7,605 nucleotides of DNA. Origin: an uncultured Eubacteriales bacterium (lineage in GTDB: Bacteria; Bacillota; Clostridia; UMGS1810). Location of the stretch: assembly GCA_902493665.1 (NCBI GenBank), contig CABUQL010000053.1:1-7605 (forward strand), given 5' to 3'. The stretch's first letter is position 1; each line of letters starts with the position of its first letter. The notes beneath the pieces are model-generated. The model saw nothing but the letters and a program-made list of their open reading frames with translations. It was not told where the DNA came from and did not search any database. The position numbers and the translations under genes are program-made. Shown here piece after piece: positions 1 through 4,856 of the stretch.

Positions 1-677
1 GATTTTTTTGTTTCGTCAAGTGCTTTTTGAAATTGTGCGGCGCTTTTTCCTTCAAATGATGAAAGAGCAATGTAGTATAAATCATCGATTTTTTCGGATT
101 TAACATAATTAAGAGATATTTTCTCTCTTTTTACGTTAATTTCGATTTTTTCGCCGTTTCTCTGCACAATAATTTTAACTGTGTCGCTTTTGCTTTTAAC
201 GCCTTTTATAATTTTAAGCGCCTCACTGTAATTGTCGTATGAAATATCGACACCGTCGGCATTTATGAGCTTATCGCCGACCATTATTCCGCTTTTTGCA
301 GCCGGAGAATTTTCATAAACACTGTCTACCGTTATAAGGTTATCATCGTCAATGTAAACTTCAACGCCGATTCCTTCATAATCGCCCGTTACCATTGTCT
401 GGTAACTGTCAAATTCTTCTTTTGAAATGTAATCCGAGTATTTGTCGCCAAGCGAAGCAACATAGCTTTCCAGTGCGGCGTCCTGCATTTTGTCTTTGTC
501 ATAGTCGTCGATGTAATACTTGTCAATAAGGCGCTCAACTCGTTTCATTTTTGAAAAACTGTCACCGGTAAAAGAACCGATAAAGCTTAAAACGTTGCTT
601 CCCGCAGTTAAATAAAACAGACTTGTGAGAAAAAAAGTAAGTATAATTGCCGAAATCACATTTCTGTGTTTATACAT
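1..677 (-). CDS. S41 family C-terminal processing protease (CtpA/CtpB-like), 3' part outside window
   Basis: This is the first 225 codons of a protein that runs off the left edge. It has a short basic N-terminus and one hydrophobic segment (about residues 7-25), so it is probably membrane-anchored or exported with its domains outside the cytoplasm. A helical segment with KMKRVERLIDKYYID and the ASLGDKYSDYIS block is typical of S41 proteases. It is followed by a PDZ domain (about 98-185) containing YEGIGVEV and SPAAKSGIMVGDKL. The catalytic Ser/Lys core of the family lies further downstream and is not visible, so activity cannot be judged. The ATG start has GGGAG 10 bases upstream, and the gene begins 15 bases after the M23 gene, so it is probably cotranscribed. 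In Bacillus subtilis ctpB also lies near ftsEX. The family cleaves substrates near their C-termini; the substrate here is unknown. Confidence 0.93.
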   Translation of the reverse strand, partial: MYKHRNVISAIILTFFLTSLFYLTAGSNVLSFIGSFTGDSFSKMKRVERLIDKYYIDDYDKDKMQDAALESYVASLGDKYSDYISKEEFDSYQTMVTGDYEGIGVEVYIDDDNLITVDSVYENSPAAKSGIMVGDKLINADGVDISYDNYSEALKIIKGVKSKSDTVKIIVQRNGEKIEINVKREKISLNYVKSEKIDDLYYIALSSFEGKSAAQFQKALDETKK

Positions 678-692
678 TTAAACATAGCTCCC

Positions 693-1808
693 TTAATTTT
701 TGACATATTGAAGCGGGTCTACGGTTGAACCGTTAATTCTTATTTCGAAGTGAATGTGCGGTCCCGACGAAAGTCCCGTTGAGCCGACTTTTGCAATAAC
801 GTCGCCTCTTGAAACCTTTTGACCTACAGATACGCAAAGCGAACTGTTGTGGCCGTAAAGCGTAACGTAACCGCCGCCGTGGTCAATCATAACACAGTTG
901 CCGTAACCGCCGTTGTATGATGCCATAATGACCGTTCCCGAATTTGATGCAAGAACGTTTGTTCCGTATGACGCACCGATATCAACTCCTGCATGGCCTC
1001 TTTTTGTTTTCAAAATGGGGTGGATACGCACTCCGTAATATGAAGTTATTGTGTAAGATGATGTTGAAGGCCAGCCGAATTTACCGCCCGTAAACTTAGT
1101 GTTTACAGATGTTTTTGACTGTGCGGCTCTCCAAGCGGCTTCTTCTTCCTGTTTTGCCTTTTCGTATGCTTTTTCATACTCGGCAAGATTTTGTTCAAGC
1201 TGCTTTGTATAGCTTTCGTTTTCTGCAATTTTACTGTCAAGGTAGCTCTGCTGGTTTTTGCATTCCGTAAGTTTTCCTTCAAGGCTGCCTTTTTGAGATT
1301 CAAGATCCTTTTTTAAGTTGCTGATTTTTTCTTCTATTTCTTTAAGTTGTTCCAAAATTGTGCTGTCATATTCGGCAATTGCTGAAACAACATCCATATT
1401 TGACAGAAAATCCGAAAAAGATTTTGAGTTTACAAGAACATCAAAATACGAAACAGGGCCTTCTTCTACCATAATTTTAACTCTTGTGTAGTAAGAATCC
1501 TCCTGTTCCTCTCTTTTTTCCTGTGCTTTTTTTAGCTCTTCTTCTTTTTTATTAATTTGAGAAGTTAAATCCGTTATTTCGGATTCAAGATTTGAAACTT
1601 TTCCCGAAAGTTCGGTTATTTCGGCATCAAGACGCTCTTTTTCCGTTTTTGCCTGTATCTGCTGCTCTTTAACATTATCGATATCTTTTTTGATGTCGCT
1701 GGATTTTTTTGCGCTTGCACTTGACATAATAAGCGATAAAAGCATAAGCATACAAAATGCAACAAGAGATATCCAGGCTACTGCTTTTATAACAAACTTG
1801 TTTTTCAA
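693..1808 (-). CDS. Coiled-coil M23 (LytM-type) peptidoglycan endopeptidase of the ftsEX operon
   Basis: The 371-residue protein has a hydrophobic segment at about 9-30 ending in SSASA, which may be a signal peptide or an anchor. Two long charged coiled coils follow (about 34-110 and 147-228), then a C-terminal LytM domain (about 245-371). The zinc-site motifs are intact: H272xxxD276 in RGHAGVDIG, H320 in YGH, and H351-x-H353 in GPHIHFEIR. The layout resembles EnvC, but EnvC has lost zinc ligands and only activates amidases, so this protein probably cuts peptide crosslinks itself. The start is TTG: AAGGGTG lies 9 bases upstream inside the ftsX 3' end, and the next in-frame ATG (residue 20) would remove the basic n-region and much of the membrane segment. 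The gene begins 6 bases after ftsX. By analogy with FtsEX-EnvC and FtsEX-CwlO, the coiled coil probably contacts the FtsX outer loop (inference). Confidence 0.94.
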   Translation of the reverse strand: MKNKFVIKAVAWISLVAFCMLMLLSLIMSSASAKKSSDIKKDIDNVKEQQIQAKTEKERLDAEITELSGKVSNLESEITDLTSQINKKEEELKKAQEKREEQEDSYYTRVKIMVEEGPVSYFDVLVNSKSFSDFLSNMDVVSAIAEYDSTILEQLKEIEEKISNLKKDLESQKGSLEGKLTECKNQQSYLDSKIAENESYTKQLEQNLAEYEKAYEKAKQEEEAAWRAAQSKTSVNTKFTGGKFGWPSTSSYTITSYYGVRIHPILKTKRGHAGVDIGASYGTNVLASNSGTVIMASYNGGYGNCVMIDHGGGYVTLYGHNSSLCVSVGQKVSRGDVIAKVGSTGLSSGPHIHFEIRINGSTVDPLQYVKN

Positions 1809-1814
1809 GATTAA

Positions 1815-2711
1815 TCACACCCTTAAGTATTTTCTTATCGAAACGCCGCTGCCGATTGCGCCGAGTCCGATACCCATTGCCGCATAGCTTGCAATTATTG
1901 TGATAAGCATATCGTCAAATTTCATAAATTTAACCACATCGCCTATTTTAAACATGCTTGTAAGCGATGCAATTATTGCATTGTATGAATAATATGTACC
2001 CGCAAAAGCAATTGCCGCCGATATAAGTCCGACAATGATTCCTTCGGTTACAAAGGGACCTCTTATATAGTAATCCTTTGCGCCGATGTATTTCATAATG
2101 TTTATTTCTTTACGTCTGCTGTAAAGCGTAAGCTTTATTGTGTTTGATATAATAAATATGCTTATAAGAGCAAAAATTATTACAATCCATATTGAAATGT
2201 TGTTTACAAACTTCTTTGCGGTGTTAACAAATTTTACGGCTTCTTCTTTGTTTGTAACTCTGTCTACACCGTCGATTCTCGATATTTGTTTTACTGCTTT
2301 GTCGGCATATTCCGTGTCAGTTAAAATAATTTTAAAAGAGTTTTGCATAACACTGTCGGGAACACCTTCGTAAGCGTAAAGCTTGTCGGGGTCAACGCCT
2401 TTTTTAAAGTTGTCAAAAAGTTCTTTTCCCGTCTGATATGTTTTTTCTTTTATATACTGAATGTTTGAAAGTTTGTCGGAAACAGCCGATATTTCTTCAT
2501 CGGTGAGGTCTTTTTGCAAAAATACCTGAAGCTGGCATTGGTCCGATATCTGCTGGCTGAAATAATTCATATTCATTGTGATTATTTCAAAAGTTCCGAA
2601 AAGCGAAAGGCAAACAATAACAACGATAATAGACGCTACTGTCATAAAGCCGTTTTTAAATATCGATTTAAACGCTTCGGATATAAAATTGCCGATAGAT
2701 CTAAGAAACAT
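1815..2711 (-). CDS. ftsX: Cell division ABC transporter-like membrane subunit FtsX
   Basis: The 298-residue protein has the FtsX layout. A cytoplasmic N-terminus precedes TM1 (about 21-45). A roughly 125-residue extracytoplasmic domain follows (about 46-170), then TM2 (172-193), TM3 (223-247) and TM4 (267-289). The cytoplasmic loop after TM2 carries SRRKEINIMKYIGAKDYYIRG, the conserved region that couples to FtsE and is typical of FtsX/MacB-type subunits. FtsX does not transport a substrate; it passes ATP-driven motion from FtsE to an outer murein hydrolase, here probably the M23 protein encoded 6 bases downstream. The ATG at 2711 is chosen because AAGGAGG sits 8 bases upstream and the protein then begins MFLRSIGNF, as family members do. 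An in-frame ATG at 2744 would add 11 residues lacking that support. The gene overlaps the ftsE end by 11 bases. Confidence 0.96.
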   Translation of the reverse strand: MFLRSIGNFISEAFKSIFKNGFMTVASIIVVIVCLSLFGTFEIITMNMNYFSQQISDQCQLQVFLQKDLTDEEISAVSDKLSNIQYIKEKTYQTGKELFDNFKKGVDPDKLYAYEGVPDSVMQNSFKIILTDTEYADKAVKQISRIDGVDRVTNKEEAVKFVNTAKKFVNNISIWIVIIFALISIFIISNTIKLTLYSRRKEINIMKYIGAKDYYIRGPFVTEGIIVGLISAAIAFAGTYYSYNAIIASLTSMFKIGDVVKFMKFDDMLITIIASYAAMGIGLGAIGSGVSIRKYLRV

Positions 2712-3387
2712 AATTATATCCTCCTTGCTTTTCATCTCTTGCAACTTTTCCGTGGTTGATTTCTATAACACGTTTTTTCATTGAATCAACGATTTGCTGA
2801 GCATGAGTTGCCATAATAACCGTTGTTCCGCGTTTGTTTATACCGTCGATAATCTGCATTATTTCGTGCGATGTTTCGGGGTCGAGGTTTCCTGTCGGCT
2901 CATCGGCAATTAAAACTGCAGGGCTGTTTACAATTGCCCTTGCAAGCGCAACTCTTTGCTGCTCGCCGCCCGAAAGCTCGTTCGGATACATTTTTTCCTT
3001 GCCGTCAAGACCGACAAGCGAAAGAACACCGGGAACGGTCTGCTTTATGATTTTTCTTTTTGCACCGATTATTTCCATTGCATACGCAACGTTTTCATAT
3101 GCCGTTTTGTTCGGAAGAAGTCTGAAATCCTGGAAAACAACGCCGATATTTCTGCGGAAAACGGGGATTTTCCTTCTTTTAAGTTTTCCGACATTTATGT
3201 CATTTATTAAAATTTCGCCTTCCGTGGCAACAATTTCACGCATCATAAGTCTTACAAGCGTGGATTTTCCCGCTGCGCTGCTTCCTACCAAAAATACAAA
3301 TTCGCCTTTTTCAATATTGAGGTTTATGCCGTCGAGCGCTTTTACGCCGTTGTCGTAAACCATTGAAACATTGTTAAACCGTATCAC
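2701..3387 (-). CDS. ftsE: Cell division ATP-binding protein FtsE
   Basis: The 228-residue ABC ATPase has all expected motifs in order: Walker A GSSAAGKST (35-43), Q-loop around Q86 in QDFRLLP, signature LSGGEQQ (138-144), Walker B AVLIADEP (157-164) followed by TGNLD, and the H-loop histidine H195 in ATHA. The opening MIRFNNVSMVYDNG, the FRRNIGVVFQDFRLLP block and the length are those of FtsE rather than of a general transporter ATPase, and the partner ftsX follows directly. It works at the inner face of the membrane, hydrolysing ATP to drive FtsX and so control peptidoglycan cleavage. The start is GTG, with AAAGGAA 10 bases upstream. An ATG slightly upstream is out of frame and hits a stop after four codons. 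Position 2 of Walker A is Ser where Pro is frequent in FtsE; this is conservative and should not affect function. Confidence 0.97.
   Translation of the reverse strand: MIRFNNVSMVYDNGVKALDGINLNIEKGEFVFLVGSSAAGKSTLVRLMMREIVATEGEILINDINVGKLKRRKIPVFRRNIGVVFQDFRLLPNKTAYENVAYAMEIIGAKRKIIKQTVPGVLSLVGLDGKEKMYPNELSGGEQQRVALARAIVNSPAVLIADEPTGNLDPETSHEIMQIIDGINKRGTTVIMATHAQQIVDSMKKRVIEINHGKVARDEKQGGYNYVS
2719..2726 (-). promoter_or_regulatory. Strong ribosome binding site of ftsX, inside the ftsE 3' end
   Basis: The minus strand reads AAGGAGGA here, an almost perfect Shine-Dalgarno sequence, 8 bases before the ATG at 2711. It lies within the last codons of ftsE, so translation of the two genes is likely coupled. 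It settles the ftsX start against the upstream in-frame ATG at 2744. Confidence 0.9.
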
Positions 3388-3409
3388 GTTAAAAACATTC
3401 CTTTCAATG

Positions 3410-3429
3410 CCGTGCGTATTTATGCACGG
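3410..3429 (-). other. Hairpin in the short gap before ftsE
   Basis: The perfect inverted repeat CCGTGC / GCACGG with an 8-base loop lies in the 70-base gap between the regulator gene and ftsE, six bases before the AAAGGAA ribosome binding site. No T-run follows on the minus strand, so it is not a classical terminator. It may be an mRNA stabilising or processing structure, or a weak operator; nothing in the sequence decides. Confidence 0.5.
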
Positions 3430-3457
3430 TTAAATCCTTTGTATAACCGAAAATAAA

Positions 3458-4540
3458 TTAAAGCTTGATTGTGTTTGATTCGAGGTATTTGTTAACCATC
3501 ATTGCAACTTTAAAGATGATAGCTTCATCAAAAATTCTTAAATCAAGGCCCGTAATTTTCTGAATTTTATCAAGACGGTAAACAAGCGTGTTTCTGTGAA
3601 CATAAAGCTGTCTTGATGTTTCGGAAACGTTTAAGTTGTTTTCAAAAAACTTCTGTATTGTAAAAATTATTTCCTGATCGAGGTCATCTATAGAGCCTTT
3701 TTTGAAAACTTCGCTTAAAAACAGTTCGCAAAGCGTTGTCGGAAGCTGATAAATAATTCTTCCGATTCCGAGATTGTTGTAGCTGACAATTGGTTTTTCG
3801 TTGTCAAAAACCTTGCCGACTTCCAAAGCAACTCTTGCCTCTTTGTAAGAACGGGCAATTTCTTTTACGTTGTCTATCATAGTTCCGATTCCGACATTTA
3901 CCTTAACAAGACCTTCGCTCATAAGATTTTCGTAAATTGATTTTGCAATGTCGGTAACAAGAGCATTGTTTTCTTCTTCAAAGCTTTTAACGAGAACAAT
4001 AGATGTTTCGTCAAGACTTACAATAAAGTCCTGCTGTTTGTCGGGGAACATATTTTCAACAATTTCAAATGCCGAAAAATCGCTTGCTTTTTCCGATTTG
4101 ATTAAGTAAACAACACGAAGTCCTTCAAGCGGAAAGTGAAGTTCCGTTGCCTTTGCAAGAACATCGCCCGGCAAAATGTTGTCGAGAATAATATTTTTAA
4201 TAAAGTTTGTTTTATCGTGCTTGTCATCATAAAGACACTTTAATCCCGAAAAGCTTACCTGAAGGATATTAACATAGTTTTTTGCAAGAGTATCGTCACC
4301 CTGAACAAAAAGAATGTAATCAACCTTATTCATATTAAGCACGGGCTTATAGGTAAAACCGTTATAAGTAAAAGTATCGGTATTGTCTTCTGTAAAACTT
4401 AAGACGCAGCTGAGGTCGCTGTTTGATATACAGCCTTCTTTGCTGGAAATGACAAATCCGCCGTCTGTAATAATGCCTAGATTTCTGTTCATAACATCAC
4501 GCATCTGGCAAGCCATTTGCTGAAAAATTCTAGCATTCAC
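3458..4540 (-). CDS. PucR/CdaR-family helix-turn-helix transcriptional regulator
   Basis: The 360-residue protein ends in a PucR-type helix-turn-helix domain (about 291-352) with NNLNVSETSRQLYVHRNTLV and YRLDKIQKITGLD, the hallmark of this family. The middle region (about 138-265), including VNVGIGTMIDNVKEIARSYKEARVALE, is the GGDEF-like domain normally found before it. The N-terminus (about 1-80), with MNARIFQQM and LGIITDGGFVISS, resembles the sugar-diacid-recognition domain of CdaR, but the match is weak and the ligand is unknown. There is no membrane segment, so it is cytoplasmic and DNA-binding. The start is GTG, supported by GAGGTGG 7 bases upstream. It heads the ftsE-ftsX-M23-S41 run with a 70-base gap before ftsE, which suggests it is cotranscribed and may control the operon or itself; that role is inferred from position only. 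Family members mostly act as activators of metabolic genes. Confidence 0.9.
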   Translation of the reverse strand: MNARIFQQMACQMRDVMNRNLGIITDGGFVISSKEGCISNSDLSCVLSFTEDNTDTFTYNGFTYKPVLNMNKVDYILFVQGDDTLAKNYVNILQVSFSGLKCLYDDKHDKTNFIKNIILDNILPGDVLAKATELHFPLEGLRVVYLIKSEKASDFSAFEIVENMFPDKQQDFIVSLDETSIVLVKSFEEENNALVTDIAKSIYENLMSEGLVKVNVGIGTMIDNVKEIARSYKEARVALEVGKVFDNEKPIVSYNNLGIGRIIYQLPTTLCELFLSEVFKKGSIDDLDQEIIFTIQKFFENNLNVSETSRQLYVHRNTLVYRLDKIQKITGLDLRIFDEAIIFKVAMMVNKYLESNTIKL

Positions 4541-4547
4541 TTAAATA

Positions 4548-4554
4548 CCACCTC
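4548..4554 (-). promoter_or_regulatory. Ribosome binding site that fixes the GTG start of the PucR-type regulator
   Basis: GAGGTGG on the minus strand lies 7 bases before the GTG at 4540. No ATG is available nearby in frame with comparable spacing; the first internal ATG is codon 9. Confidence 0.8.
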
Positions 4555-4576
4555 ATTTTAAGTTATATATATTAAC

Positions 4577-4605
4577 ATAATAACATTTTTTTAAGCATTT
4601 TGCAA
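4577..4605 (-). promoter_or_regulatory. Proximal candidate sigma-A promoter for the regulator-ftsEX operon
   Basis: On the minus strand TTGCAA (4600-4605) and TATTAT (4577-4582) are separated by exactly 17 bases, and TGT directly before TATTAT forms an extended -10. The predicted start near 4570 gives a leader of about 30 bases to the GTG at 4540. The -35 matches the consensus at 4 of 6 positions and the -10 at 5 of 6. The region is AT-rich, so chance matches are possible. Confidence 0.5.
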
Positions 4606-4660
4606 ATAATTTTACACATTTCGCAGAAAAAAAAGCAAAATAATTATATGTTTTTACCAT

Positions 4661-4669
4661 ATTATATCA
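4661..4669 (-). promoter_or_regulatory. Distal candidate extended -10 promoter (TGATATAAT)
   Basis: The minus strand carries a perfect TATAAT (4661-4666) with TG one base upstream, which makes a full extended -10. No good -35 hexamer lies at 17 bases (ACTATT), as extended -10 promoters allow. Initiation near 4654 would give a leader of about 113 bases before the regulator. The tandem GTTAACAAA repeat sits where the -35 region and an upstream regulator would be. Confidence 0.5.
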
Positions 4670-4687
4670 TATAAAGAGCAAAAAATA

Positions 4688-4707
4688 GTTAACAAAGTGT
4701 TAACAAA
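4688..4707. repeat. Tandem 9-base repeat GTTAACAAA with an 11-base period, possible operator
   Basis: On the plus strand GTTAACAAA occurs twice separated by GT, so the copies repeat every 11 bases, about one helical turn. Each contains the palindrome GTTAAC. The pair covers roughly -34 to -53 relative to the start predicted from the TATAAT at 4661-4666. That position and spacing suit a dimeric regulator bound to one DNA face. The regulator is unknown; the adjacent PucR-type protein is one candidate. Confidence 0.5.
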
Positions 4708-4715
4708 TTTGCTTT

Positions 4716-4740
4716 AAAATAAAAATCGCGCCTAGGCGCG
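4716..4740 (-). terminator. GC-rich Rho-independent terminator with palindromic stem
   Basis: The 14-base palindrome CGCGCCTAGGCGCG (4727-4740) can fold as a 5-bp GC stem with a CTAG loop. On the minus strand it is followed by ATTTTTATTTT, while no T-run follows on the plus strand, so it acts leftward. It is a second terminator about 70 bases after the SLH gene terminator. It could be a backup, or it could belong to a separate small transcript that includes the T-arm-like motif. Confidence 0.7.
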
Positions 4741-4741
4741 C

Positions 4742-4754
4742 GGGAGTCGAACCC
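4742..4754 (-). other. tRNA T-arm-like motif, possible tRNA relic
   Basis: The minus strand reads GGGTTCGACTCCC, exactly the form of a tRNA T arm (G-C stem closing a TTCGACT loop). About 20 bases upstream, GTGAT and ATTAC (with one G-T pair) can form an anticodon-like stem around a T-rich 6-base loop, one base short for a tRNA. No 7-bp acceptor stem, no D arm and no CCA end can be assembled, so it is not a functional tRNA. It may be a decayed tRNA, a tRNA-derived integration scar, or chance. Confidence 0.35.
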
Positions 4755-4810
4755 AATATGCACTGTAATTAAAAAATCACCATCTTTTTGAACCGTTGTC
4801 CTTGCAAGGC

Positions 4811-4850
4811 AATAAAAAAGACTGCAAAAATTTATTTTTTGCAATCTTTT
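4811..4850 (-). terminator. Rho-independent terminator of the kinase-SLH operon
   Basis: A 15-bp stem (arms 4836-4850 and 4816-4830) with a 5-base loop starts 6 bases after the SLH stop codon. On the minus strand the 3' arm runs into TCTTTTTTATT. The single non-Watson-Crick pair is a G-U wobble in minus-strand RNA but a C-A mismatch in plus-strand RNA, which supports leftward function. Confidence 0.9.
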
Positions 4851-4856
4851 GGTGTA

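Larger units (their letters stand above)
4541..4856. other. Intergenic region of 316 bases between the SLH gene and the PucR-type regulator
   Basis: No credible protein gene is visible on either strand. From right to left it holds the SLH gene terminator (4811-4850), a 10-base palindrome CCTTGCAAGG (4800-4809), a tRNA-T-arm-like motif (4742-4754), a GC-rich terminator (4716-4740), a tandem GTTAACAAA repeat (4688-4707), and two candidate promoters reading toward the regulator. The stretch 4541-4725 is extremely AT-rich, whereas 4727-4754 is a sharp GC-rich island. Confidence 0.75.

Noticed and set aside
2712..2744. Upstream in-frame ATG giving an 11-residue longer FtsX
   Set aside because: The extra residues MQEMKSKEDII are unlike FtsX N-termini, and the strong AAGGAGG points to the ATG at 2711.
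2834..3358. 174-codon open frame on the plus strand opposite ftsE
   Set aside because: It is antisense to a highly conserved ATPase, has no ribosome binding site or recognisable domain, and its hydrophobic look follows from the complementary codons.
4716..4815. A functional tRNA gene on the minus strand
   Set aside because: Only the T arm is convincing; no acceptor stem, D arm or CCA end can be formed, and the anticodon-like loop has six bases rather than seven.
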